Assembly (NCBI GenBank): GCA_003416985.1
Contig: QVIN01000003.1
Location: forward strand, 620,001-684,000
Reading direction: 5' to 3'
DNA from: Duganella sp. BJB480
GTDB lineage: Bacteria > Pseudomonadota > Gammaproteobacteria > Burkholderiales > Burkholderiaceae_D
DNA: 64,000 bases
Positions within the stretch are counted from its first letter, which is position 1, and each line of letters starts with the position of its first letter. The notes under the pieces are model-generated. The model was not told the DNA's origin, did not search any database, and saw only the letters and a list, made by a program, of their open reading frames with translations. Made by a program: the position numbers and the translations under genes. Positions 7,958 to 16,776 of this stretch are shown here, in pieces.

Positions 7958-10066
7958 ATGACTCAAACTCTGCTCATCGAACTGCTGACCGAAGAACTGC
8001 CGCCGAAGGCGCTCGCCAAACTGGGCAAGGCTTTCGCGGACGGCATCGTCAACGGCCTGAAATCGCGCGACTTCCTGGAAGCCGACAGCGTCGCCACCTC
8101 GTACGCGTCGCCGCGCCGCCTGGCCGTCTCCATCACCAAGGTGCGCGCCACCTCGCCGGACAAGTCGATCCGCGAAAAAGTGCTGCCGGTGTCGGTGGCG
8201 CTGGACGCCGCCGGCAACGGCACGCCGCCGCTGGCCAAGAAACTGGCCGCGCTGGGCTTCCCCAACCTGACCGTGGCCGACCTGGAACGCGCGCAGGACG
8301 GCAAGGCCGAAAGCTTCTTCTACACCTACACCGCAACCGGCAGCGCGCTGCAAGCCGGCCTGCAGGCCGCGCTGGAAGACTCGGTCGCCAAGCTGCCGAT
8401 TCCTAAAGTGATGAGCTACCAGCGTCCCGACGGCGCCACCGTGCAGTTCGTGCGTCCGGCCCACAGCCTGATCGCGCTGCACGGCGCCACCGTGCTGCCA
8501 TTGACCCTGCTGGGCCTGACCGCGTCGAACGTCAGCGAAGGCCACCGCTTCCTGACCGCGCCCGGCCAGCGCATGGTCACCATCGCCAACGCCGACAGCT
8601 ACGCCGCCACCCTGGCGACCGAAGGCAAGGTGCTGGCCAGCGTCGAAGACCGCAAGGAGAAAATTCGCGCCGAACTGCTGGCCAAGGCCGGCGCCGACAC
8701 GGTGCTGATGCCTGAAGCGCTGCTGGACGAAGTGGCCGCGCTGGTCGAATGGCCGGTGGTCTACGAGTGCAAGTTCGAGGAAGAGTTCCTGGCCGTGCCG
8801 CAGGAATGCCTGATCCTGACCATGCAGACCAACCAGAAATACTTCGCGCTGACCGACGCCAACGGCAAGCTGCGTTCGCGCTTCCTGATCGTCTCCAACA
8901 TCGCCACCGACACGCCGGCCGCCATCATCGACGGCAACGAGCGCGTGGTGCGTCCGCGCCTGTCCGACGCCAAGTTCTTCTTCGAGCAGGACAAGAAGAA
9001 GACGCTGGAATCGCGCCTGCCGCTGCTGGGAAAAATCGTCTACCACAACAAGCTGGGCACGCAGGCCGCACGCGGCGAACGCGTGGCCGCGCTGGCCGGC
9101 TACATCGCCACCGCCATCGGCGGTGACGCCAAGCTGGCAATCCGCGCAGCCCAACTGTCGAAGGCCGACCTGATCACCGAGATGGTCGGCGAGTTCCCCG
9201 AGCTGCAAGGCATCATGGGCACCTACTACGCCCGCAACGACGGCGAGCCGGAAGACGTGGCGCTGGCCGCGTCCGAACACTACCAGCCGCGCTTCGCCGG
9301 CGACGCCCTGCCGTCCACCGTCACCGGCACCGCCGTGGCGCTGGCCGACAAGCTGGAAACCCTGGTCGGCATCTGGGCCATCGGCCTGGCGCCAACCGGC
9401 GACAAGGACCCGTTCGCGCTGCGCCGCCACGCGCTGGGCGTGCTGCGCATGCTGATCGAGAAGCGCCTGCCGCTGTCGATTTCCACCCTGCTGTCGCACG
9501 CCGCGCAGATGTTCAAGTTCGTCACCGACTTCAAGGACCCGAGCGCCGACGTCACCACCTTCATGATCGACCGCCTGCGCGGCATCCTGCGCGAGCGCGG
9601 CTTCTCGCCGAACGAAATCGAAGCGGTGGTCGCGCAAAACCCGGACCGCCTGGACGACATCGTGCAGCGCCTGGAGGCCGTGCAAGCCTTCGCCGCGCTG
9701 CCGGAATCGGCCTCGCTGGCCGCCGCCAACAAGCGCATCACCAACATCCTGAAGAAGAACGAGGAAGCGCTGGCCGCCGCCGGCAACAGCGGCGTCAACG
9801 TCGCGCTGCTGCAGGACGCCGCCGAGAAGAACCTCAACGCCGCCGTGGTACGCGTGCTGCCGGAAATCGACGCCGCCTTCAACAAAGGCGACTTCGCCGG
9901 CACGCTCAAAACGCTGGCCCAGCTGCGCGAGGAAGTCGACGCCTTCTTCAACGACGTGATGGTGATGGCCGAGGATGTCGCCCTGCGCAACAACCGCCTG
10001 GCCCTGCTGTCGTCGCTGCACGGCATGATGAACCGCGTGGCCGACATTTCGAAGCTGGCGGCCTAA
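7958..10066 (+). CDS. glyS: glycyl-tRNA synthetase beta subunit
   Basis: 702 residues, normal for GlyS. The beta subunit binds tRNA-Gly and carries the C-terminal DALR-like anticodon-binding region. The start [19 protein letters not shown] is diagnostic, as are YASPRRLAV and [21 protein letters not shown]. Its stop TAA is followed immediately by the ATG of gmhB, with no spacer. Confidence 0.96.
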   Translation: MTQTLLIELLTEELPPKALAKLGKAFADGIVNGLKSRDFLEADSVATSYASPRRLAVSITKVRATSPDKSIREKVLPVSVALDAAGNGTPPLAKKLAALGFPNLTVADLERAQDGKAESFFYTYTATGSALQAGLQAALEDSVAKLPIPKVMSYQRPDGATVQFVRPAHSLIALHGATVLPLTLLGLTASNVSEGHRFLTAPGQRMVTIANADSYAATLATEGKVLASVEDRKEKIRAELLAKAGADTVLMPEALLDEVAALVEWPVVYECKFEEEFLAVPQECLILTMQTNQKYFALTDANGKLRSRFLIVSNIATDTPAAIIDGNERVVRPRLSDAKFFFEQDKKKTLESRLPLLGKIVYHNKLGTQAARGERVAALAGYIATAIGGDAKLAIRAAQLSKADLITEMVGEFPELQGIMGTYYARNDGEPEDVALAASEHYQPRFAGDALPSTVTGTAVALADKLETLVGIWAIGLAPTGDKDPFALRRHALGVLRMLIEKRLPLSISTLLSHAAQMFKFVTDFKDPSADVTTFMIDRLRGILRERGFSPNEIEAVVAQNPDRLDDIVQRLEAVQAFAALPESASLAAANKRITNILKKNEEALAAAGNSGVNVALLQDAAEKNLNAAVVRVLPEIDAAFNKGDFAGTLKTLAQLREEVDAFFNDVMVMAEDVALRNNRLALLSSLHGMMNRVADISKLAA

Positions 10067-10648
10067 ATGGGTACGCCGTCCATGAAACTGATCATCCTCG
10101 ATCGCGACGGCGTCATCAACCACGATTCGCCGGACTTCATCAAGTCGCCGGCCGAGTGGATCCCGGTACCCGGCTCGCTCGAAGCGATCGCCCGCCTGAA
10201 CCAGGCGGGTTACCGCGTGGTGGTGGCGTCGAACCAGTCGGGCATCGCCCGCGAGTTCTTCGACATGTCGATCCTGAACGCGATCCACCAGAAGATGCAC
10301 AACCTGGCGCAGCAAGTGGGCGCCAGCATCGACGCCATCTTCTTCTGCCCGCACGCCTCGGCCGACGCCTGCGACTGCCGCAAGCCGAAACCGGGCATGT
10401 TCACGGAAATCTCGCAGCGTTATAAAATCAGCCTGAAAGGCGTGCCGACCGTCGGCGACTCGCTGCGCGACCTGCAGGCCGGTTACGTCAGCGGCTGCGT
10501 GCCTTACCTGGTCCTGACCGGCAAGGGCGAGAAAACCCAGGCCACCGGCGGACTACCGCCAGGGACCATGGTGTTTCCCGACTTGGCCGCGATGGTCAAC
10601 CACCTGCTGAAAACCAGCGCCCCACCGGCGCTGCACGTCGTTAGTTAA
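10067..10648 (+). CDS. gmhB: D-glycero-beta-D-manno-heptose 1,7-bisphosphate 7-phosphatase
   Basis: 193 residues. GmhB is a HAD phosphatase that dephosphorylates heptose-1,7-bisphosphate on the way to ADP-heptose for the LPS inner core. The nucleophile and acid/base are D12 and D14 in DRDGVIN. A Cys/His zinc-binding cluster is visible as CPHASADACDCRKPKPGM, and GDSLRDLQAG carries the C-terminal metal Asp. The ATG directly abuts glyS; an internal ATG at 10082 is a less likely start. Its product feeds the heptosyltransferase WaaC at 18065-19072. Confidence 0.93.
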   Translation: MGTPSMKLIILDRDGVINHDSPDFIKSPAEWIPVPGSLEAIARLNQAGYRVVVASNQSGIAREFFDMSILNAIHQKMHNLAQQVGASIDAIFFCPHASADACDCRKPKPGMFTEISQRYKISLKGVPTVGDSLRDLQAGYVSGCVPYLVLTGKGEKTQATGGLPPGTMVFPDLAAMVNHLLKTSAPPALHVVS

Positions 10649-10666
10649 ACAGTTTTGGAGTCTGCA

Positions 10667-11407
10667 TTGGGTCATCCCGTCTTGTTTCTGCGTTCCCTGA
10701 TTTTCACCATCGTCATGGTGGTATCGACCATCATCTGGGCCTGCGTCTGCCTGCTGGCCGCGCCGCTGCCGTACAACCAGCGCTTCTACATCACCGGACG
10801 CTGGAACGTGTTCATGATCTGGTGCCTCAAGGTCATCTGCGGCATCCGCTACGAAATCAAGGGCGCCGAGAATTTCCCTGACGCGCCGGCCGTGGTGCTG
10901 TCGAAGCACCAGTCGGCGTGGGAGACCATCTTCCTGCTGCCTAACATGCCGCGTCCACTGGTGTTCGTGTTCAAGAAGGAGATCCTGTACATTCCCTTCT
11001 TCGGCTGGGCGATGGCGCTGCTGCGCATGATCCCGATCGACCGCAAGCAGGGCAAGTACGCCTTCCAGGACGTGGTCCGCCATGGCAAGCGCCGTCTCGC
11101 CGACGGCCAATGGATTATCATGTTCCCGGAAGGGACGCGCATCCCGGTCGGCAAGGCCGGCAAGTACAAGAGCGGCGGCACGCGCCTGGCCATCGAGACC
11201 GGCGCGGTGGTTGTGCCGATTGCCCACAACTCCGGCGAGTGCTGGCCAAAAAATTCTTTCATCAAGCGCCCAGGGCTTGTTACAGTATCGATAGGCAAAC
11301 CGATTTCTCCGGAAGGCCTGACCCCGGACGGCATGATGCAACAGGTGGAAAATTGGATAGAATCAGAAATGCGCGTCATTTCGCCCCACGCCTACAACGC
11401 TGGCTAG
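10667..11407 (+). CDS. 1-acyl-sn-glycerol-3-phosphate acyltransferase (PlsC family)
   Basis: 246 residues from the TTG at 10667, preferred because GGAG lies 6 nt before it; a TTG at 10655 is the alternative. The enzyme acylates lysophosphatidic acid to phosphatidic acid in the inner membrane. An N-terminal hydrophobic span (LIFTIVMVVSTIIWACVC) precedes the acyltransferase domain with KHQSAWET (block I, with Glu in place of the usual Asp) and FPEGTRIPVG (block III). It sits just after gmhB. A second family member is at 26562-27308. Confidence 0.9.
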   Translation: MGHPVLFLRSLIFTIVMVVSTIIWACVCLLAAPLPYNQRFYITGRWNVFMIWCLKVICGIRYEIKGAENFPDAPAVVLSKHQSAWETIFLLPNMPRPLVFVFKKEILYIPFFGWAMALLRMIPIDRKQGKYAFQDVVRHGKRRLADGQWIIMFPEGTRIPVGKAGKYKSGGTRLAIETGAVVVPIAHNSGECWPKNSFIKRPGLVTVSIGKPISPEGLTPDGMMQQVENWIESEMRVISPHAYNAG

Positions 11408-12372
11408 ATGATCTGGCCACGCTGGTGAAGCCGGCGTCGCCGAAAGACGACGCCAGCCAGCTGGACCTGTTTGGACGGGAGGCGCAGTCGTCTCCCAAAG
11501 CCGTGTACACCGCGCCGGTATGGTCGATTCCGACCGCGCCCACCTCGAATACCCCTCCCCCCGTTTCGCCCTACGTCGCACCGCCGCAGACCGCCGTGCC
11601 GGTCAAGCCGCGCGCGCAGACGCCGCCACCGCCGGACCAGCTGCCCAAGCGCCAGCTGATGGTGGGCGACTTCGTGCTCGAATATTCGCTGCGCCGTTCG
11701 ACCCGCCGCTCGATCGGCTTCATGATCGACGACGAGGGCCTGCGCGTGACCGCGCCCAAGCGCATCAGCATCGCCGAAATCGACAACGCCATCCGCACCA
11801 AGCAGCACTGGATACTGAGCAAGCTGAAGGAACGCCGCGAACGCCGCGCGGCGCGGCTGGAGAAGCCGCCGGTGGAGTGGATCGACGGCGCGCAGCTGCC
11901 CTATCTCGGCGCCGACATCACGCTGCGGCTGCTAGTGGGCGGACGCAATCGCAGCAGCTACAACCCGGCCACGCGCGAGCTGTCGATGGTGCTGGTGCCC
12001 GGCGCCACCGAGACGCTGTTGAAGGAGCGCGTGAAGTCGTGGTACCAGCAGGAGGCCAAGGTGCTGTTCGAGCAGCGGCTGGACATGTACGCCGAGCGGC
12101 TGGGGGTGCGCTACCACTCGTTCGGGCTGTCGTCGGCCGGCACGCGCTGGGGCTCGTGCACGGTGGACCGCAAGATCCGCCTGAACTGGAAGCTGATCCA
12201 CTTCTCGCAACCGCTGATCGACTACGTGATCGCGCACGAACTGGCGCACATCCTGGAGATGAACCACAGCGCGCAGTTCTGGAACACGGTGGGCCTGATC
12301 TATCCCGAATACGAGGAAGCCAAGAACCTGTTGCGCAAGCGCGCGCAGGAGCTGCCGGTGCTATTCCCCTAG
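11353..12372 (+). CDS. YgjP/DUF45-type zinc metallopeptidase
   Basis: 339 residues if started at the TTG at 11353, which overlaps the upstream gene by 55 nt and has GGTGGA before it. Other in-frame starts, such as the GTG at 11425, are possible. A Pro-rich, poorly conserved N-terminus (about residues 25-95) leads into the YgjP/DUF45 domain. It has the zinc motif H295-E296-x-x-H299 and a third His at H305 (HELAHILEMNH), preceded by the typical SAGTRWGSC segment. Proteins of this family resemble SprT and WLM peptidases. The E. coli relative is poorly characterised, so the substrate is unknown. Confidence 0.85.
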   Translation: MDRIRNARHFAPRLQRWLDDLATLVKPASPKDDASQLDLFGREAQSSPKAVYTAPVWSIPTAPTSNTPPPVSPYVAPPQTAVPVKPRAQTPPPPDQLPKRQLMVGDFVLEYSLRRSTRRSIGFMIDDEGLRVTAPKRISIAEIDNAIRTKQHWILSKLKERRERRAARLEKPPVEWIDGAQLPYLGADITLRLLVGGRNRSSYNPATRELSMVLVPGATETLLKERVKSWYQQEAKVLFEQRLDMYAERLGVRYHSFGLSSAGTRWGSCTVDRKIRLNWKLIHFSQPLIDYVIAHELAHILEMNHSAQFWNTVGLIYPEYEEAKNLLRKRAQELPVLFP

Positions 12373-12450
12373 CATTCGGCCGGCAGCGTCAAATTACAAC
12401 TTCAGTAAGACTGCCAATAAATCAATTTACCAAAAACAATTAATTGCATA

Positions 12451-12459
12451 TGTTATAAT
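12451..12459 (+). promoter_or_regulatory. extended -10 promoter for the lipoprotein/barrel operon
   Basis: TGTTATAAT combines a perfect TATAAT (12454-12459) with the TG dinucleotide of an extended -10 element. It lies in an AT-rich stretch (about 12400-12490) that contrasts strongly with the GC-rich flanks. No good -35 hexamer is seen at 16-18 nt, which is normal for extended -10 promoters. Transcription would start near 12466, about 27 nt before the gene. Confidence 0.65.
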
Positions 12460-12479
12460 TAATAGTTGGAAAACTATTA
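12460..12479 (+). promoter_or_regulatory. 5' leader hairpin with GGAA loop
   Basis: TAATAGTT and AACTATTA form a perfect 8-bp stem closed by a GGAA (GNRA-type) loop. The hairpin falls at or just after the predicted transcription start and ends 13 nt before the ATG at 12493. No clear Shine-Dalgarno is visible between hairpin and start. It could stabilise the mRNA 5' end or control ribosome access. Confidence 0.45.
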
Positions 12480-12492
12480 TTTAACTATTGCA

Positions 12493-14037
12493 ATGAATTT
12501 GACCAAACTCGCCCTCGCCTGCGCACTCACTTCCACCCTGGCCGCCTGCGGCGGTGGTGGAGGTGGCGGCAGCACCCCTGCCACCGACGCCGGTTCGGTG
12601 GTCGTGCAGCCTGCTCAGCCATCAGCCGGCCCGGTGGCCGACACGAAAGCCCTGTTCGGCAGCCTGCGCACCAACCTGCAAGCCTGGTCCGACGCAAACA
12701 AGGACGGCGGCGGCCTGAGCAACAGCACGCACGCGATGAAGGCCGATTTCGACAGCGCCACATCGCCGCTGGACCAGAACCTGGCCAACTGGATCAGCGT
12801 TTCCTTCAGCGGCATCAAGCTCTACGACGACTTCATCCAGAAGAGATCCACGGCCATCACCATCAAGGACGGCGAGTCATGGGCGCCGATGGGCGCATGC
12901 ACGCTGTTCAAGGACGCGGCGGCGACCATCGCCATGACCAGCAGCGACGTATCGTCGGTCACGCCGAAGAGCGTCTCCTGCACGCTGAACGGCATGGTCG
13001 TCGAAGGTTCGGAACGCAAATCGGCATCGAGTAACCTCTACGCCCACACACTCATTGGCAACAACATCACGCTGACGCCGGCAGCCAGCGGCAGCTTCGC
13101 CTACACCACCCAGACGATGCGCTTCTCGCAGACATATTATCGGGACCAGTACGGCCCCTACGGCTACCAGCCCTTGATCAACCCGACGCCCGTCGGCAGC
13201 CCAGCGCAGGGCACCGTCGGCTACCGGATCAACGGCGATATCCTCACCACGTTGCAGCTCGACGGCACCATGCCCGCACACGCCAACGCAGCCGGCACCT
13301 TGGTCACCGACTACGAAACGTGGCATGTCAAAGCCTCCACCACGGCGCAGGCATCCGGCATCAACAGCTACGCGGTTTCCGGCAGCATCAGCTCGGTCAA
13401 AGACGGGGCGGCGCTTGGCACCGTCAAGCTGGCCGACACATCCTTCATCCGTGCTTCCGTCAGCGGCAACAGGTACCGCGCCACCGAAGCCAAGCTGGAC
13501 ATCGAAGTCGCAACGGCCAACAACACCGCCAGCGGCACGCTGTCCCTCAAGTTCGAAACCGACAAATACGGCAATTACCTCCAGCCAACCTCCACACAGT
13601 TCAGCGGAAGCTTCACCAACCGCCGTGGGGAGAACTTCACCGGCGTCATCACGATCGACGTGTCGAACTACAAGAACTACAATAGCTTCGCGCCGCAGTC
13701 GGCGACCAACTTCGCCCCTACCAACACTTCGTTCAAAGGCAACCTGAAGATCGTCGGCCGTCCCGTGCTGGCCGTCGAGTTTGCCGAGCATGACACCAGC
13801 TACAACACTGCCCAATTCAACGGCACCTACAACGACGGCGCCAACGTCATCACGTTCGACGGCAACACCGCAGCGCCCGGTACGACCCATATCGCCAGCG
13901 CCACGGGTGTCACGGTCACGCTGGTGGACGGCGCCAAGCTGGTCGACGTCTACAAGAACAACAGCAAGACCGCGCAGATCAATCTCAGCACCCGGGTGAT
14001 CAACTACATCGACGGCACTTTCGAAACACTGAACTGA
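12493..14037 (+). CDS. outer-membrane lipoprotein, unknown family
   Basis: 514 residues from the ATG at 12493; an ATG further upstream lies inside the leader hairpin and is unlikely. A lipoprotein signal peptide is clear: a short hydrophobic stretch ending TSTLAAC, then a run of seven Gly that would form a flexible tether. The mature part is rich in Ser, Thr, Asn, Gly and Ala, with alternating polar/hydrophobic strands in the C-terminal 300 residues, suggesting a beta-rich secreted domain. I do not recognise a family. The next gene, 6 nt downstream, encodes a predicted outer-membrane barrel, so the two probably act together at the cell surface. Confidence 0.8.
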   Translation: MNLTKLALACALTSTLAACGGGGGGGSTPATDAGSVVVQPAQPSAGPVADTKALFGSLRTNLQAWSDANKDGGGLSNSTHAMKADFDSATSPLDQNLANWISVSFSGIKLYDDFIQKRSTAITIKDGESWAPMGACTLFKDAAATIAMTSSDVSSVTPKSVSCTLNGMVVEGSERKSASSNLYAHTLIGNNITLTPAASGSFAYTTQTMRFSQTYYRDQYGPYGYQPLINPTPVGSPAQGTVGYRINGDILTTLQLDGTMPAHANAAGTLVTDYETWHVKASTTAQASGINSYAVSGSISSVKDGAALGTVKLADTSFIRASVSGNRYRATEAKLDIEVATANNTASGTLSLKFETDKYGNYLQPTSTQFSGSFTNRRGENFTGVITIDVSNYKNYNSFAPQSATNFAPTNTSFKGNLKIVGRPVLAVEFAEHDTSYNTAQFNGTYNDGANVITFDGNTAAPGTTHIASATGVTVTLVDGAKLVDVYKNNSKTAQINLSTRVINYIDGTFETLN

Positions 14038-14043
14038 TCCATC

Positions 14044-15171
14044 ATGCGCTTGATTTGCTTACTGGGCGCCCTGCTTGCGGCAAGCGGGGCGGCGGCGCAG
14101 ACCGCCGTCGCCGACAGCGACATCGCACTGCACGCCCCCAGCGCCGCCTGGCAGCCCTACGCCAAGGCACAGGCCTGGGCGACCTACGACGCCGTGCCGA
14201 TCCGCGAACTGGGCCGCGACTGGAGCGACGGCTACGCCCCGCGCAACGGCCGCAACGTCTTCCTGCAGCGGGACCGCGTGGAATTCGGCGTGGAGAAGGA
14301 CGGCTGGCGCGTCGGTGCGGAATACCGGCTCGAAGGATCTCTGCAGGCGAGCCGCGACACGGTGGACCTGTACCACCTCTATCAAAGCCACACGAGGCCC
14401 GGCAAGGCTCTCGATTTAGCGGTGGACGCCCATTCGAAACAATGGGCGGCGGCGGGCGCGCGCGTGGGCCGCACCTTCGCCCTGCCCGAGCTCGGCGCGG
14501 GCCAGCCCTTGCTGATGGTGTCGGCCGCCGTGTACGGGCGCGCCCGCAATCACGACAGCAGCGCGTCCGGCATGGTGAGCTACCAGCCCGAGACCGCGTA
14601 CCGCATCGACGGCGCGTACACCAACTCGAAGACGGACTACACCTATCCGTTCATGCCGGAGTCGGCGCAAAAATCGTCGGGCGCCAGCGTCTCGGCGGCC
14701 CTGCAATGGCCGCTGAGCAGCCGGCTCACGGCCAATCTGGCCGTCAACGACTTGTGGAGCCGCATGCGCTGGACCAATCTGCCGTCGATGGTGCAACGCA
14801 TCGCCTCCGACGTGCAGACGGTCGATGGCGACGGCTACATCAACTACAAGCCGCAGGTCGTCGGCCAGAACCGCCTGATCGAGCGCACCGGCACCATCGG
14901 CGCCAGCACCGCGCTCAACCTCACTTACCGCTACCAGCAATGGTCGCTGCGGGCCGGTGCGCAACGCATCGCCGGCACCACCATCCCGGAAGCCACCGGC
15001 AGCTACGCCAGCCAGTGGGGCACGTTCAGCGCCAGCTACGACACGCGTTTCAACATGGTGGGACTGGGCTACGAACAAGGCCCGCTTCGTCTGCGTCTGC
15101 GCACCGACCGCTTGCCGTTGAGCGAGGCGCACGCATTCAGCCTGGAGACGGGCTTGTATTGGATCTTCTAG
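14044..15171 (+). CDS. predicted outer-membrane beta-barrel protein
   Basis: 375 residues. A Sec signal peptide (about residues 1-19, ending AAAQ) precedes a protein built of amphipathic segments rich in Tyr, Trp, Arg, Ser and Gly, ending in ETGLYWIF. A C-terminal Phe with aromatic residues at alternating positions is the outer-membrane barrel sorting signal recognised by the BAM complex. It follows the lipoprotein gene by 6 nt and must share its transcript. No named porin or receptor family was recognised and no plug domain is visible, so a TonB-dependent receptor is ruled out by size and architecture. Confidence 0.75.
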   Translation: MRLICLLGALLAASGAAAQTAVADSDIALHAPSAAWQPYAKAQAWATYDAVPIRELGRDWSDGYAPRNGRNVFLQRDRVEFGVEKDGWRVGAEYRLEGSLQASRDTVDLYHLYQSHTRPGKALDLAVDAHSKQWAAAGARVGRTFALPELGAGQPLLMVSAAVYGRARNHDSSASGMVSYQPETAYRIDGAYTNSKTDYTYPFMPESAQKSSGASVSAALQWPLSSRLTANLAVNDLWSRMRWTNLPSMVQRIASDVQTVDGDGYINYKPQVVGQNRLIERTGTIGASTALNLTYRYQQWSLRAGAQRIAGTTIPEATGSYASQWGTFSASYDTRFNMVGLGYEQGPLRLRLRTDRLPLSEAHAFSLETGLYWIF

Positions 15172-15250
15172 CAGTTGACGTTCGTGCAATACGAATGTAA
15201 TTTGTCGCCATTGATACCAAAACAAACTTCAGCCGCACCACCATCGTTCT

Positions 15251-15595
15251 GTGCGGCCGGTGTCGCGGCTGGAGCATGCGACCGCCGTGGCGGCGCATGT
15301 GGTGCTGCTGATCCTCACCGTCGTGCTGCCGCTGACCGGCATGCTGTTCTCCGGCGCCAGCGGCCACGGCTTCGGCGTCTTCGACTGGCAAATCTTCCCC
15401 AGCCATGAAGTGGCCGGCCAGGCCGTGCCGCTCAGCGCCCGCTGGTCCGACTTCGGCCAGACCATGCACGGCTTCCTCGGCTACCTGCTGCTGGCGCTGA
15501 TCGTGCTGCACGTCGCAGCCGCGCTCAAGCACCATCTGTTCGACAAGGACGCCACCCTCAAACGCATGCTGGGGCGCGCTCCGGAGTCAACATAA
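15251..15595 (+). pseudogene. cytochrome b561 remnant (5' truncated)
   Basis: The frame encodes the C-terminal half of a b561-type diheme membrane cytochrome: EHATAVAAHVVLLILTVVLPLTG (third span with its His), a periplasmic loop, and MHGFLGYLLLALIVLHVAAALKHH (fourth span with His ligands), ending with the usual KDATLKRML tail. Family members have about 180 residues and four spans; here the first two spans and their heme ligands are absent. The frame upstream is blocked by a TGA at 15212-15214, and no b561-like sequence lies between the barrel gene and position 15215. No ribosome-binding site is seen. It is best read as a deletion remnant. Confidence 0.7.
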
Positions 15596-15645
15596 AGACA
15601 AGACAGTTATCCGTTCCGCAAATATCCTTCATTCCATAATAAAAG

Positions 15646-15674
15646 TTGCCGCATGGAATTTATCGTGATAACTT
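15646..15674 (+). promoter_or_regulatory. candidate sigma-70 promoter of the patatin-like gene
   Basis: TTGCCG (15646-15651) and TAACTT (15669-15674) are separated by exactly 17 nt in an AT-rich spacer following the b561 remnant. The -10 element ends 31 nt before the ATG at 15706. Both hexamers deviate from consensus, so this is moderate support only. Confidence 0.45.
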
Positions 15675-15705
15675 GTGCTGCACTGCCGCATAAAGGATAA
15701 GTTTA

Positions 15706-16776
15706 ATGCAACAAACCATGAAAAAGAAGACCGGCCTGGTCTTGGGTGGAGGTGCGCCGAACTCGCCTCTGATCGCCGGCGCGCTGGCTGCCTTCCTCGA
15801 CCAGGAAGTGGAATTCGACGTGATTTCCGCCTCGGGCGCGGGCGTTCTGATGGGCTTGCTGTATGCGGCGCCGCTGGAGGGCTCGCCCCGCCAGGCGCTG
15901 AAACGATGGGCCGATACCGGCGTCTCCGACAGCATCTACAAGATGATGCCGGTGAATTACAAGGTCTTCCACAAGCCGGGCCAGGAGGCGGACGCCTTCC
16001 GCAACGCCTTCGCGCCGGCCAGCAGCCATCCGGTCTTTGGTGCGATGCAAAATGTTTTCGGCCAGGTGCCGTGGACCGACTGGACCCAGTTGCTGATGTC
16101 GACCATGTCGCCGTCCAACCTGTCCGCCAAGAGCCTGGGCCTGTGCGCGCACGCGCCGTTCCTGGAAGGCGCGGTCGATTTCTCCGCCATCGCCGGCATG
16201 AAGCCGGAGTTCTACATCAACGCCTACAACCTGAACCAGCATCGCATGACGATCTGGAACAAGCATGAAATCAAGGCGGAGCATGTGCGCGCCGCGCTGT
16301 CCTTCCCCTTCCTGTACGCGCCGACCGAAATCGACGGCGAGGAATACATCGAAGGCGCCGCGCTGGAGACGCTGAACTTCGATCCCTTCATCGAGGGCAA
16401 GGGCGAGCACCACGACACCGACACGCTGATCGTGCTCGACATCCTCGGCGACGAGCGCCTGCTGCGCAAGCCGCGCAACCTGTACGACGCGTGGGTGGGT
16501 TCGATGATCACGCCGCTGGTGAAGATTTCGCAGAACCAGATCCGCCTGTTCGAGCTGGAACACAACACCGACCGTAAGACCGGCCTGCCGAAGCGCCGCC
16601 TGCTCAAGCTGGAGCTGATGGCCGCCGTGCCGGACGATCATATGCCGAACACGATGGACTGGTCGACGTCCAACATGCAGTTCCTGTTCGATATCGGCTA
16701 CAAGGCGGCGACGCGCTTCTGCCGCCAGCACTCCACGGCGCTGCGCTATGCCGAAGAGGCGGAGCTGGCGGGTTAA
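15706..16776 (+). CDS. patatin-like protein with degenerate catalytic dyad
   Basis: 356 residues; AAGGAT precedes the ATG at 15706. The patatin fold is recognisable from GLVLGGGAP at residues 10-18, the ISASGAGVLMGLLYA block at about 40-54, and YIEGAALETLNFDPFI at about 214-229. Active patatins have GxSxG with Ser as nucleophile and a DG[GA] Asp. Here the aligned block reads ASGAG with Gly44 at the nucleophile position, and the Asp is replaced by E216. The oxyanion glycine run is also altered (GGGAPNS). This suggests an inactive or re-purposed acyl hydrolase. The stop overlaps the convergent waaA stop by 4 nt. Confidence 0.8.
   Translation: MQQTMKKKTGLVLGGGAPNSPLIAGALAAFLDQEVEFDVISASGAGVLMGLLYAAPLEGSPRQALKRWADTGVSDSIYKMMPVNYKVFHKPGQEADAFRNAFAPASSHPVFGAMQNVFGQVPWTDWTQLLMSTMSPSNLSAKSLGLCAHAPFLEGAVDFSAIAGMKPEFYINAYNLNQHRMTIWNKHEIKAEHVRAALSFPFLYAPTEIDGEEYIEGAALETLNFDPFIEGKGEHHDTDTLIVLDILGDERLLRKPRNLYDAWVGSMITPLVKISQNQIRLFELEHNTDRKTGLPKRRLLKLELMAAVPDDHMPNTMDWSTSNMQFLFDIGYKAATRFCRQHSTALRYAEEAELAG

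Noticed and set aside
7889..10354. An 821-codon open frame antisense to glyS
   Set aside because: Same high-GC shadow effect; glyS is clear on the other strand.
14044..15171. TonB-dependent receptor, because a TonB gene lies in the window
   Set aside because: At 375 residues it is too short and has no plug domain or TonB box.
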